Assembly: GCA_034231615.1 (NCBI GenBank)
Contig: CM067298.1
Location: 50,945,832-51,009,831 of the forward strand
Origin: Meghimatium bilineatum
Lineage: Eukaryota; Mollusca; Gastropoda; Stylommatophora; Philomycidae
Direction of reading: 5' to 3'
DNA length: 64,000 bases
Below the pieces are notes generated by a model, which was not told the DNA's origin, did no database searches, and saw only the letters and a list, made by a program, of their open reading frames with translations. The position numbers were made by a program, and so were the translations under genes. Shown one piece after another: positions 20,551-34,513 of this stretch; the first letter of the stretch is position 1; every line of letters starts with the position of its first letter.

Positions 20551-22399
20551 TTTCTTTATACCCGTACTCAGGTCTGCCATTTTCCGAGTTCGCAGCCTCA
20601 CCCACCAGAACACCAGAAGAATACTCAGAGGACTCCCTCTACGGATCGGATCAAACGTATTCACACCTCTCATCCCAATAGATCTAATGGCCGTGTGTCC
20701 TATTCCGACACCTTCCTCTCCGGAAGTGTCGGATCACGAACTCGCATTATATTCTACGACATATCACGTTCTCGTTGTTTAAGCGAATTATTCCGCCACT
20801 CAGATGAAGGAACATAAAACATGACTTTATCCGAAACGAAATAACTAAAGCTTCAGTTCGAGAGTAAACCACATAAAACAATGCTATAATGCCAAGTATG
20901 GACATATAATAAGGCACAATTTGTAATTCGAATATTGTCCTAAAGTGGAGGGAAAGAAGAAACGATCGCGAAATAAAATCCTCGCTTGATAACATCATGG
21001 AATGATTAAGCCGTGACTCCGCTATACTGCTCGATGTAACCCTAGATAGTGCAATTAGTCTGGTATTTTTGTGCTGAAGTTCCAATATCGTTCCCCCACG
21101 ACCATCATCTCGGGTTCAGAGTTTTATTATGATTATTTGTTTCCGTATTTCTTCACCTCTAACATAGGGATGCAAGCCTTTGGACAACGAATAAAGATAA
21201 TAGTAAAACATTAGAGGTAATAAAGATGGGATTCTATAGAAACTATAGAACATTCAACACGGACGCACTGAAAGAGTAAATGCGGGCGTGGTTTAACTAA
21301 TAATATCACAGAGAATATTATTTTTGACACGTTAGAAACAGGGAAGTCTGGAGAACATGGTTGCAACAGACAAAATAGAAAACCAGAGATCTGTGACAAC
21401 GTGAGATAATATTTTATATTATATGTCTTGAAAAAATGTCTTCAATTATTATTGGGAAATTGTTCCGTAGTTTGATGTCGTGGCATGGCAAAGATTCAGT
21501 AGCGATATTGATAAAATATACTTGAAATACAGTTGTACAGGTTCATGAGACGTATGATATCCTCTAATGAAAGTTATTGAATACCTATATTTTTTATTGA
21601 GTACGATTCCCTACAACTGACAGTTGTTTATTTTTCCTTTAAATACACACGGATAACACTTGAAATATTTCATGGTTGTTTATGAATGTTTGTTTGCATA
21701 AAAGTACTTTATAAAATCGATGTCATAAACGTTAATTAATCTATACACGATGACATAAGTATTATTGATTTAGTAAGTATAAGCATAGGTTATGTCATCA
21801 TCATCAGGTTGCACATCCTGTAAATTATGTTGCAGTTATCATAGCATTTCAAAACTTCTGCCCCTCTTGAGCTAACATTTTCTAATTATGTCAGTTATGT
21901 TCACGTGGTCTTTTATATATTGTGTTCATCTTTTTCATGGTCTACCACATTGTCTCGCCATGGTATGATTGTGTACTGTGATATGTGATATGTCCTATAT
22001 AAAACGACGTCCTCTCGGGCACTCTGTAAGTTTTTCCGGTTCTGTGCAAACTAACTTATGTCAGTGCCATATTAAAAAGTTGTCAGGTATCATGTGTCCA
22101 TCGACAATATTAGGCGCCTTCCTGTTGTCCTGACCGTGACTCTTCCTACGTGAAACATATTTCTCAATAACATTTAAGATATCTAATGATTGATTTCAAT
22201 TTAAGATATATCTTAATAATTTTTTCAAGACTTTTTATACGTACACAATATGTTGTTAGTGTGCATTTTTTTGTGATGATCTTTTTATGTTAGATCTTTA
22301 CGGTGGTCTATGTTAGTTTCTCTCTCTGGCCTAATATCTTAATACCTTTCTATACTATTTTGTTTCAAATGTTGATATTTTACTTTACGATGGGTTTAT
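20551..22399. other. Anonymous sequence
   Basis: Nothing recognised on either strand. Short open frames (for example 20531-20782) overlap the SINE 3' end and have no family resemblance. Confidence 0.4.
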
Positions 22400-22800
22400 C
22401 ATTGACAGATCTCAGAGATTCCATGTTGCCTTAGGAACAATATAGATTAATAATAGTTATAACATTGTGATAGTTGTTTGCCCCTTGCCGTATATATTTC
22501 ATCAGTGATGTTTTTGTAGGACTATTGCTAATCTCTTTTTGATCTCTGCCGAACAATCTCCTGTGGCATAAATGGTTGAAGGGAGATATATTTAAAGTAA
22601 TTGAAATTTTCTAGTTGTTCATTTCCGATATTTATTTTAGCTGTAAATGAATTTCTGTTGATCTGCAACTTCCATGCCTTTTCTGCATTGAGGAAATACG
22701 ATTTTGAACATCTCCATGTTGTTTTACCGACGCAATCATGGATATGTACGGCAATAAATATCTTAGACACAACAGTGATGACTAATTCTTGTTTAGTTTT
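22400..22800 (-). pseudogene. LINE RT C-terminal relic
   Basis: On the minus strand, EKAWKLQINRNSFTAKI and NIGNEQLENFNYFKYIS (about 22705-22595) correspond to the helix after the RT active site and to the FxYLGS thumb motif. They are followed by a broken AEIKRR-like segment and by weak matches near 22430 to the YxxCExW stretch. One frame is open over 98 codons (22528-22824) but the N-terminal part is not RT-like. Confidence 0.7.
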
Positions 22801-22904
22801 CATTATAATATGATTGCATGTCAATACATTTATGTAACTTTTCTAGAACTACATAATGCATTGGTTAGGACCTGTAACTTCCGTGGAGCAGAATTCTTGA
22901 TTAG

Positions 22905-23320
22905 AAACTGGCTTCGAAGAACGCGGGACATTCCCATAAGTGCTCCGCCCTCCGCTCCAGCAGTCATCCCAGTGTATGTAGACTCATAGTTCCGGTCAGG
23001 TGTTGATTGTGTGATCTTCGGGACTTTCCAAAAAATTTACTTTTCCTCCCCTCACCTCTGAATACTTCCATTTCTAACATTCTCTGTATGTGTACGTTCT
23101 CAACCTCATTGACATTATCTGCATCTTGCAATGAATTTATTACTGCCTTTATTAAATCTGTTTTATCTCTTCTCAGCAATGTGCCGTCTATCGCCGCATT
23201 GCCTGCCAATAAGTCGGCTCTCTCGTTTCCTCTGACCTCAGCATGACCAGGAGCAGAATTGAATAATATAAATAGTTTAAACAGTACATGTGTTTCAGCA
23301 GCAGAAAATATAAACATGCA
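22905..23320 (-). pseudogene. LINE RNase H end and C-terminal tail relic
   Basis: The minus-strand frame at 22964-23317 includes APGHAEVRGNERADLLAGNA, the PGH...GNE.AD signature of type I RNase H, with its last Asp kept. It then reads LEMEVFRGEGRKSKFFGKSR and NQHLTGTMSLHTLG, and after a stop LLERRAEHLWECP (about 22962-22925). RNase H followed by this tail is the normal order for this LINE family, so the piece is a 5'-truncated element with few breaks. Confidence 0.85.
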
Positions 23321-23603
23321 AACATACGCGCATATATATAGAGTTATATTTGTATATCGATACTTATAAATATAATTAAGATGACGATTTAGTACTTAAA
23401 CTTTCATTACTGTTTACTTGTGAGATATCGTTTAACATCCTCATTATTTCTGTACACATCTACATGTGAGATGAATATTGAATACTGAAATAATTATTTT
23501 TGTTTTCTTGTGAGACACACACTTACAGCATCATCACTACCGTTTACCTGTGGGGTAAAGATTTGCGACGTCATTAAATGGATAAATTGAGAAATATATA
23601 TTG
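23321..23603. repeat. Degenerate ~60-70-bp repeats
   Basis: GTTTACTTGTGAGATAT-like words recur at about 23412, 23463, 23502, 23541 and again at 23790 and 23838, spaced 40-70 bp. This suggests an old tandem array that was later split by the SINE at 23615. Confidence 0.5.
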
Positions 23604-23614
23604 AATATTAAATA

Positions 23615-23769
23615 CCCGCCGAAGACGGATGTGTCGGGCCATTGGCGCAAATAAAACGGCGACACGACGCATTTCCATTTTCTGGACTACATCCTGCTGG
23701 AAATCTAGCAGGACCATGATCCAGCTAGATCCAGTTGGAGTTTGAGAATGAACGCAGAAGAAGAAGAAG
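23615..23769 (+). mobile_element. Family 2 SINE-like element with perfect target-site duplication
   Basis: A 155-bp element flanked by the 11-bp direct repeat AATATTAAATA at 23604-23614 and 23770-23780. It starts CCCGCCGAAGACGGATGTGT, has the core GGCGCAAATAAAACGGCG and GGACTACATCCTGCTGG, then GAGTTTGAGAATGAACGCAG, and ends in (GAA)n. It shares its 3' half with family 1 (380-680) and is the best-defined family 2 copy in the window. Confidence 0.9.
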
Positions 23770-23780
23770 AATATTAAATA

Positions 23781-24537
23781 ATTATTTCTGTTTACTAGTT
23801 GGAGATATAGATTTAAGACATTGGTTTATTCTATTTACATGTGAGATACATCTAAAAATATTTGTACTTTTATTTTATTTAAGGAAACACACAATACAAT
23901 GTCAAAAATCAATTTTACTTGTAGGATAATAAAAAAAAACATATCAGACTTTAATTGAACGTGTGAGAAGATAATCAACATAATAAACGTTGTTTGCAAT
24001 TTTTCCCGTAGACATTACGACTACAGACGTTTCCTTCACCTTGTCTTGTATAACTAATTACACCTTCTTAACTTGTTTTGTAACACTAAATGCGAGACAC
24101 ACCCCATTCAACATGGATCTGAATTGTTTTTAACATGTGTTTATACCAGGGCGTATTGTCTATTAAAAAGTATTCGGCATTCATGCTTGAACCTAATCAT
24201 AAACCGCTGTTTCTTAGCTTATAAATTACAACCACTCCTGAGAGAGGTATGTTGTCTTCCAATCCTCCCTGATAATATATAGCGTGTAAATCTATCTTAA
24301 TATTTTATATGACGCAATTAAATTTTCCACTCAATGTTTTACTAGTAATTACATTATTTAACCCTTTCGGTTATACAGTGACTCTCGCCAATAGAAGACA
24401 TAGCAGCAGAATCAGAACAAGCCTCTTTACGCAATGTTTTTTTAATTATTTCAGTTCATTTTGTTAGTCGGCGTTTGCAGGCGATGCAAAGTATAGACCT
24501 AGAAAAAAGGCCTGCGAAATGTACCACAATAATGAAA
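23781..24537. other. Anonymous sequence
   Basis: The first ~100 bp look like continuation of the degenerate array split by the SINE; no element recognised in the rest. Confidence 0.4.
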
Positions 24538-24705
24538 ATCATCAATTATAAAGTCACGGTTATACTAATCATTAATTATAAACTCACGGTTATACTAATC
24601 ATTAATTATAAAGTCACGGTTATACTAATCATTAATTATAAAGTCACGGTTATACTAATCATTAATTATAAAGTCACGGTTATACTAATCATCAATTATA
24701 AAGTC
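24538..24705. repeat. 30-bp minisatellite, ~5.6 copies
   Basis: Units of exactly 30 bp with ATTAATTATAAAGTCACGGT. Because the period is a multiple of three, the forward frame stays open and encodes a 10-residue repeat (INYKVTVILI); I see no evidence that it is a gene. A detached fragment of the unit recurs at about 24748-24762. Confidence 0.97.
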
Positions 24706-25479
24706 TTATTTTTCATTCTGCTCGGAGATTTTCTATTGGCAAGAGTAACGGTTATACTAATGTCGTTGCAAAAAATCTGGACTAGATTTGTGAGGTGCCA
24801 GTGCACATAGGGAATTCTCACTAAATATAGCATTGTTACGCTACACGTTGTATGGAGTAGGCTATCACTATTCTAAACCAAATCTGCGCAAGTGTGTATG
24901 CTGACTGGACAAATTCAACAATGTGTCTGAAATATAGGTAGATAGGTAATGTATAGTCGTGCTTTGAAGTTCAGATGCCGTCATATATACTACGGCTACC
25001 ACTAAACATGTCATAAACATTAAAAGGCTTGCTGCGTTTGAAATGAAATCATTTGTCAATTACGTGCCCAACATGACTTGTTGGCACTAAGCAATGTCTT
25101 CAGAAATATATTTACTTCCTAACACTTTTTTTTAACATGCAACATTAAATGTTTTTGACGAAGTAGTTTCTTTTTTATGACTAGTTGGAGTCGTGATTTT
25201 CAGTTTTGACTGAGATACGTTGTGATTTGATATTTTAAGATCGTGGGTTCCAGAGTATTTAATAATTTTAAATGTTCATGAATAATCAGTTAAAATTCCC
25301 TGGCACGCCGTATTTGTTCTATGGGAAGTATTTCTACTCATTTTAACTTCCGTTCAAAATGGCGTAGAATAATAGCTGTGTTTTTCAATTTTCCGATTAG
25401 CCAAATTTTAGGGTGGATTTGGTCGCCATCGAATAACACTCTGGATGGATTGATAACATCAAGGAATAGTATGGGCATG
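24706..25479. other. Anonymous sequence
   Basis: No recognised element. Confidence 0.35.
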
Positions 25480-25605
25480 GTTTTTCTACACTTCCCGGGC
25501 TGATTGAGGATAGAGGTGTTTGGATAGACGTTTATGTTGATGTCTCCAGTGTGGCACATCTACGACCCTGGTTGGTTATGGGTCTTATTTGCATTATTAT
25601 TAAGT
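25480..25605 (+). pseudogene. LINE 3'-end relic
   Basis: LIEDRGVW..VYVDVSSVAHLRP followed by CTACGACCCTGG, GGTTATGGGTCTTA and a short (ATT)n run. This is the same C-terminal helix, stop region and tail as in the LINE at 8690-9655 and the piece at 18120-18245. Confidence 0.6.
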
Positions 25606-25879
25606 ATTTTGACCTTTCCAAATTTATAATTCATACAGCTTATTGTGTTTATAAAATAGGGTATAGTCATGTTCTACGACATTGCGTTAGATTTTCTAGC
25701 ACCAGTTACCTCTCTTCTCTGTATGCGTTTCTCTGTTCCGTATCTATGTATGCGAGTGTTTTTTCCATTTCTGATCATTCAATATCTTTTTCCGTGCTTT
25801 ATTTTTTTTCTCCTATTAATTTTTGTACATGTTTTTCATTCTCTCCTGTCTCTCACCATCTCTGAGGTGTTGCCATCTT
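25606..25879. other. Anonymous T-rich sequence
   Basis: T-rich, nothing recognised; open frames reflect composition. Confidence 0.35.
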
Positions 25880-26730
25880 TTCCACTATAATTTTATGAGT
25901 TCCTACTGTTGGGTAAACAATAAGACCCTGGAAGATCTAACCTTTGCAGATCATGTTGCTCTCCTGAGTTCAACACACCAAGATCTACAAGAAAAAAACA
26001 GAAAGACTCACATTTTGTGCACAACAAATAGGCCTTCAAATAAACACACACAAAATGAAAATCATGAAATTTACCGGCCTGACACAATCAATTAAACTAG
26101 ATGATAATATACTAGACAACGTTTCAGATTTCGTATATTTAGGAAGCAAGATAACAGCAGACGAGGAAACCAATTCAGAAATCAAGACTCGAATCGCTCT
26201 CTCCTCCAACACCTTTAACAAATTCTCAAACATCTGGAGATCGAAGATCGCAAGTAAACACATCAAACTGCTACTATTCAATGCAAGTGTGATTCCATCA
26301 TTGACATATGCATGTGAAAGTTGGAAATCTACCGCAATAATGGATAAGAAGTTATTTGCCTATGAGAATAGATGCCTCAGAAAAATCACAAATACTAATT
26401 TGAAAGCCTTCAAATCAAACGACATACTAAGAGAGGAGACAAAACAAGAATATGTGACGAACATCATCACAAAACGCCGCTGGACATACATCGGCCACAT
26501 ACTTAGAATGAACTCCACGACAAGCCTTCACGTGGACACCAGATGGGGAAAGAAAACAGGGAAGACCAAAAACAACGCTCAGAAGAACATTTATGAATGA
26601 ATTAAAATCAACAGGCATAAATGCACAAGACCTGAAATCCTTGGCAACTGACCAACAGGCATGGAGAACTATGACGTCCGCCCTATGTACCAAACTTGAC
26701 AAAAGAGTAACTGACTGACTGACTTTTGGA
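25880..26730 (+). pseudogene. LINE RT relic, longest continuous C-terminal frame (181 codons)
   Basis: KTLEDLTFADHVALLSSTHQ (25923-25982) is RT motif C, where the second catalytic Asp of FADD is His. A one-base shift in an A-run at about 25991-25997 moves the frame to QQIGLQINTHKMKIMKFTG, then VSDFVYLGSKITADEETN (26125-26178, thumb), IWRSKIASKHIKLLLFNASV, YACESWKS, CLRKITNTN, and RRWTYIGHILRMNS (26479-26520). A second shift near 26575-26585 restores MNELKSTGINAQDLKSLATD and QQAWRTMTSALC. The 3' end carries a short (TGAC)n tail at about 26709-26724. Only two shifts and one lost catalytic residue make it one of the least decayed LINE pieces here. Confidence 0.9.
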
Positions 26731-28764
<2,034 letters not shown>

Positions 28765-29235
28765 TGCCTGGCGTTCAGTGCGTGCAGTACATTTAGGTAA
28801 TAATGGTGGGAAGCACATACAATACTTAGATCAATGATGGGCCAGCGCATACAGTATTTTTAATCAGATGGGCCAGCGCATACAATATTTTATATCAGCC
28901 TGGCGAGTCATCGCAAATAGTACATTTAGATACATCTGGCGAGTCAGCACATACAGTACATTTAGATCAGTCTGAAAAGTCAGTCCAAAAAGTATTTACA
29001 TCAGCCTGGCAAGTAAACGTATATAGTACTTTTATATCAGTTTGTCGAGTCAGCGCATACATGACTTGTAATAGATCACCTTGCCGCGCCAGCGCATACA
29101 GCACTTTTATATCAATGATTCAACGCATACAGTATTTTAGATCAGCCTGGCAAGTCAGCGAATATAGTACTTTTAGATGAGCCTGGCGAAACAGCGCATC
29201 CAGTACATTTAGATCAGTATGACAACTCAGAACAA
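28765..29235. repeat. Degenerate 34-37-bp minisatellite, ~12 copies
   Basis: Diverged units built from ATCAGCCTGGCGAGTCAGCG and CATACAGTACTTTTAG. Spacing varies from 25 to 37 bp and identity is low, so this is an old array. Confidence 0.85.
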
Positions 29236-29399
29236 TAAGTACTTTTAGTATTTTTCTTCTTTTTTATAACTTTTGTTTTAAATAGTATGTTATCAAATTC
29301 ATTTTATTTAGCAATAACAACAAACAATCCGTTGAAGATTTTTGTTTGTTTCTTTCTCTGTTTTCTTCTATATCTTTAACTATTCCATTTCTGAATAGT

Positions 29400-29770
29400 T
29401 AGGCTGCTCCTGCACGTACGTTCAGTCTCTCGACATCCCAAATTTCGGTCGTGTTTTCTCAGTTTTTGGATTCCATGTGGAAGCCTTCCATTGAAGATAT
29501 ACATATGTCTTTATACCTCAGCATTGGTTTACCACGGACTCAATGACCTTCAGCCAGTTCCCCGAATAGTACCTGTTTTGGGATGTGGCAGTTTAACGTC
29601 TGTGGACGTTATCCAGCCAACGCAATATATTTATATTAAGTGTTTCCATGGCAGATGGTAGCTTAATGCGGCACAACATTTCCATGTTGGTGATTTTGTC
29701 GTGCCATTTAATGTTTAAGATCTTGCAAGATATCTTAAATGAAAGATGATAAGTCCCTTTTCATGTTTGG
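29400..29770 (-). pseudogene. LINE C-terminal relic (same family as 53395-54370)
   Basis: On the minus strand: [20 protein letters not shown] (about 29720-29660), LPSAMETLNINILRWL, then an end rich in small breaks. The DNA word TTAAATGGCACGACAAAATCA is shared almost base-for-base with the plus-strand relic at 54030-54050, and the order of blocks downstream (ATGGAAACACTTAATATAAAT, TATTCGGGGAACTGGCTGA) also matches. Confidence 0.85.
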
Positions 29771-30659
29771 TGTCGGTAGTACATGCTTGAGCTCAGCTGT
29801 TCTTTATGGCTGAGCTTTACTGCAATTTACATATTATAATGAAATATTAGTTTATAGCATGTGATATTATAAAAATATTAAGTGTATATCATCGTATATT
29901 ATAAGCAAATATGTGATATCACACTGTACTTTTAAAGTTGAACATTTCAGATCTAGCCAATCCAATCCTTAACCATATCTCATGCATAGCAGGTAACAAT
30001 CTTCCTGATATTGTTTCCCGTTTTAGTTTATTACCCAATATCAGGTTTTCTCTTCGTTTCCGTTCTAAACAGCCAATTCCATTCTCGATATTCTCTCAAG
30101 GAATCCAGACATCGCCTCATTAGTCTTAAAAGGTGTACATGTAGCAGCTGATATGTGGGCTCGTATCGTTGAGATATCTTGGATAAAGTACGTCTTCACA
30201 ATTCAGAAGAGTATTTCATTGCTAGATTTTCCATGACAAACTAAGTTCCTTCTTCTGTATTGGCTCTCTTATAATGAACACAAAATGTCGCATGATTTCA
30301 GCCGGAAACTGTGAAGTACATTACGCTGTTAGTTTTAACGTTACTTGGCTATGTGCGCTTTCGGGTCAAGCACATGTGATTTCGGCATGAAATTAAAATT
30401 TAAAGTTCTAAAAATAAGTTATAAAAAGTTCCTGGTTTACACAATCGAATATTATGCGTTAAATTGTATATTAAAATACGTAACTGGTCGCATATCACAT
30501 ATAGGATGCAGTCATCAATACATCAGTCTTTTCTTGTAAAGATTAGGTTGGCAGTATTTACGTTCAGTAGTCTACCAGTTGTTTTGGCTTCCATCAAAAT
30601 GGCCGACTAGAATGAATGTGATCTCTTTACGATGTTCAAATAGCGGTTGTTCCTTCCCA
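29771..30659. other. Anonymous sequence
   Basis: No recognised element. Confidence 0.35.
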
Positions 30660-31185
30660 AACGTAATGGCAACCTACGGGAGTATTATGCCTAGAAATTT
30701 CCAATGGACTAGTCTAAAAAACAACAAAATAGAAACGAAACTTCTAATGCTATGAACTTGTATTTTTCCGGTTGCAACATATGGCTGGTAAACATGGACC
30801 TTGACTAAAACAGCGGCAAGAAGATAAACTTCTTTGATATGAAATGCTACAGAAGGATACTTAGAGAATATAATAGAAGTAATAAAAGAGAAGCTCAGAT
30901 ATTATAAACACATTGCAGATTCCAGAGTGTTGGTTACTAAACACAATAGAAAAAATAAACTACACCTGTTTGGTCATATAAAGAGACACACCTGTTTAGA
31001 AAAACAAATAGGAGGTCAGAGCACCTGGGCGGAGGAGAACGGCAGAGAAGAAGACGATGGACTGACGACATTAAAGATAACATTAATATGTCGTTGGAAA
31101 ATGCAAGCCGTATCGCCCAAGACAGAGAAGGGTTCAGGGAGTTCATTTGGAAGAGAACGTTCGGGAGAGAATACGTCACATGACA
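30660..31185 (+). pseudogene. LINE C-terminal relic (same family as 14772-16180)
   Basis: Pieces in several frames: MPRNFQWTSLKNNKIETKLL (30689-30748), FPVATYGW and TWTLTKTAAR (about 30765-30822), FDMKCYRRILREYNRS, LFGHIKRHTCL, GGERQRRRRWTDDIKDNINM and IAQDREGF, ending FGREYVT then a stop at about 31180. The ending matches FWKEYVT of the relic at 14772-16180. Frame changes are frequent. No intact catalytic motif remains because the RT palm is absent. Confidence 0.82.
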
Positions 31186-32984
31186 GACAGTCTTCCAATG
31201 TTTCTCAGCGGTCCCGGTGCACAACTTCCTGAGGTGAGTTTTGAACACGGTATCATGGCCGTTCGCTTTGCAACTCTCCACTACAGATTCGTAGACATGT
31301 TGACTATACTGTAGCGGAATGTCAAATTCTCTTTTGGCTTCAAAGACAGGTCATTGAAACCATTTTAACTTATCCCATCTCTGGTAGATTGAAAAATAAT
31401 CAGTATCGTAATTGCGAGAGTTTGAAGAAATCATTGAAACAACTAACAGAATACACTGATGATTTATGTAGTGAACTTGTTCACATAATGTTCCTAGATA
31501 GCTGTGTATTACAAAGAAGCAAAGGTTGCAGATAACAATAGAGATGCTCCCAGCAACATATATCATTACATGCACGTAAGAAGGATGAGCGTCTGATTTA
31601 TGCCCTATCCCAGAATCACCATTTTAATTATGTCTACTGAAGTCTACCTATATCTGGACTGTATTGTGGAAATGTTTCGCCCAACCAAGAGTATGTATTA
31701 AGAAAGCAAAGACGTTACGATAAAGTCTCTCCCACTGAGTACAAGACTGACCAGTTCGTTAAATTTCATTCTACAACATTATTGACTAAAACAGCCATTT
31801 AGGATATGCATACACTCTGGAAAACATCATCAAGAAAAACGACTACCAGTAAAGATCAATCTGGGGCTGAAAGTAAAATTTCATCTCTTAAAGTATTAGA
31901 AAGGGTGGCAATCGTCTACTATCTCGGGTTTTTATCACCAACATCACCATCATTATCGTCATAGTTGCCATCTAATATAGAGTCGAATATAAAGTAGTAC
32001 CTGCCATTAATAATACAAATAATCGACTACACGTGTTAGATTCGCCTATCCATGATGTCTTTGTAATCAACATACAATATGACTGTTTAAAACCGTATAG
32101 ATTTTGATGTTTAAACAGAAATGAAACTTTAGTGGTATATAATTTATAATTCATTTCTGGACATTGAAATATACACTATGACATACATTATTACATACAC
32201 TCTGTTATTCCATTGTTAATATTCCATTATTATTATTTAATCGGCTGTAATGGATCAAAAAATGCCATTACTGATCAGCATTTTACTAGCACTGATAGTT
32301 AAATATTACGTCACGAGGAGACTGCAGTAAGGCTGTGCACCGTATGGGAAGTAAATATTGATTAAAAATTATACAAATTTATAAATATAAGTTCTTTTAC
32401 TTTGAACCATATTCGATCGAAACGTCGATCTTTGTATTGTTCTACGTAAATCTCTTAGCTAACCCTTTTTTCTCAATATTTACTTACGACTATGGATGAA
32501 TATGGCTGGTTCAATGAAACACAAGAAACTTAGCAGTGCACGATGCGGTTACTCTTTGAAATGCAGTTCTATTCTCTCGTCGTATTACTTTCGCTTGCAC
32601 GTCTCTTAAACTGCATGACAAATTCATTCCTTTCAGCCCTTCTACAATCCAATATAGACGAAATTATTTAATCCATTATTTTCTCATTTGTCTGGCCACT
32701 CCTAATCTTTCCTGTCTCCAATCTTCTCTAGGGCAGCAGTGGATGACTGCATAATGAATATGGTGGTCTAGTATCTCTTCCCTTTCTAACGGATTCAGAA
32801 TGTATTTATCATTATAGCATTAAAACTGCTTTAGTTATATTGAGCTATAGACAATCGTTTGTCACTATTATCAACTGGCCGATTTAGATTGAAGTGACGT
32901 TACGTATAATTGAGTCATATATTTTTGTGTTGGTTCTCAAACTATCTCCGGACCTATCTTATAAAAGCGACAGTAGCCATAATA
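31186..32984. other. Anonymous sequence
   Basis: Nothing recognised; 32530-32760 is slightly more GC-rich but could not be assigned to a family. Confidence 0.35.
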
Positions 32985-33080
32985 ACTAGATTTCCAACAG
33001 GATACAGTCGAAAGAACGGAAATACCTCTTGTCTCTGTTTTATTTGCGCCAATGATTAGACACATTCAACTTCGGCGGAG
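32985..33080 (-). mobile_element. Family 2 SINE-like fragment
   Basis: Reverse complement reads CCGCCGAAGTTGAATGTGTC, ATTGGCGCAAATAAAACAGAG, then TTCCGTTCTTTCGACTGTATCC and GGAAATCTAG, which is the 5' two-thirds of the element at 23615-23769. The 3' part and (GAA)n tail are missing. Confidence 0.8.
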
Positions 33081-34204
33081 GTAACAAATGCGTTCTTATT
33101 TTTAACCATTTCTATTGAACGGTAAACATCATATCGCCAGTATACCATCAGTAACAGAGAACTGGTTTCCGTACTTAGAAGCTGCTCACCAAAAAGGTAA
33201 CGACTACAAATATTCTTGACTTTTTACTCTTGTCGTGCATCATTTAGAGATAGCTGCATACGCCACTGTTATATCTTGAAACATAGGCTTCTAGTGCGAT
33301 AGCATCACTTTGACATTCTAGATTGATTAGACCAACAAAATATATGTATGTTGAGACTTCCGAATTATACATGGAATCATCATCCACACTAGTAGCACTC
33401 TCGCGTGTTATGTGTCCACTCTCTCATGTCGAGTTCAAAACGTCAGCTCGATCCATTTCCTCACCGCATTGTGCCACATTCACGCATTAGTTTATCTAAT
33501 ATGATTAGTAACAAACCGCTCCAGAATTGTCAAGAACATTAACTCTGAAGTGACTATGGGCCACTATGCTGTAAGAATTTGTCTCACGCCTATAGGCAAC
33601 CAGATGAATGTCTTGGAAAGAAGCACGATTTCAGGATCAGACTGAAGAAGAGAATAATGCATGAACAAGATTGAACGGACGTTAAATTTATGTGGATGTA
33701 AAGTGATGACACGTTTAACTTTGTCAGGCGAGAAAGTACCATTACTATTAGTCAAGTTTTCACGGCGAGAGAATATACGAACACCAAGCTAAGCCAAGAG
33801 GACACTGTTAAGCTATGAGAGTCTACGAAATAAATCAATCATGTCATAGAATCTATACAGAAAGTCATCATCATCATCACTATGTATATAAGCGACGAAG
33901 GCAAAAAAATAATTACGAGAATGGTAACGAGTTACGACATCTTGTGGATGAGAAGAAGTGTAAAGTAGAAAACTATGTGCATCAGTAGATTTGCAATATA
34001 CAGATTTACTATGTAATTGTGACACTTATGTCAAAGAAGTCGAAAGAAGTAGTAGAGATGTTAGATGTGAATTGAATATCAGGGTTAAAATCGTTAAAAA
34101 AGTAAATAGTTTATAAAATGAGATAATTCTGCATAAGGCATGCCAGTAATACGTATACTATCAGCAATGTATCTATGAACAAGAAATGGAGAAGGGCCGT
34201 CATT
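33081..34204. other. Anonymous sequence
   Basis: Nothing recognised. Confidence 0.35.
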
Positions 34205-34216
34205 GGTCTTTCAAAT

Positions 34217-34501
34217 CGCCCGTGTGTTGCAGGGGCCAGTAAGAGGAAAAAATATTGGAACACTGTTTACCTTCCACGCATGTCGTAAAAGACGACTAAA
34301 AAGGTTATGGGATGGAGTTGGCTGTCCCATCCCTTATAGGATCAGTGACCCAAAGCCATGCTGAAGTTGGATTTGTCAGGCCGAAAGGCGTAGATATCGC
34401 AGCATTGATGTAAACCATGACACAACTCATTCCGCTCCCCGGACTACATCCTGCTTATCTGCAGGAGTTTGAGAACGAACGCAGAAGAAGAAGAAGAAGA
34501 A
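34217..34501 (+). mobile_element. SINE-like retroelement, family 1, copy 2, with (GAA)n tail
   Basis: A 285-bp element flanked by the 12-bp direct repeat GGTCTTTCAAAT at 34205-34216 and 34502-34513. It begins CGCCCGTGTGTTGCAGGGG, shares CCTTCCACGCATGTCGTAAA and most of its length with copy 1 at 380-680, and ends in a (GAA)n run. By eye the copies are about 85% alike. The exact TSDs at both loci fix the element's ends and show LINE-type retrotransposition. Confidence 0.92.
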
Positions 34502-34513
34502 GGTCTTTCAAAT

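Noticed and set aside
24475-24810. 111-codon frame with a 10-residue repeat
   Set aside because: Explained by a 30-bp (3n) tandem repeat; no conserved flanking coding sequence or splice context.
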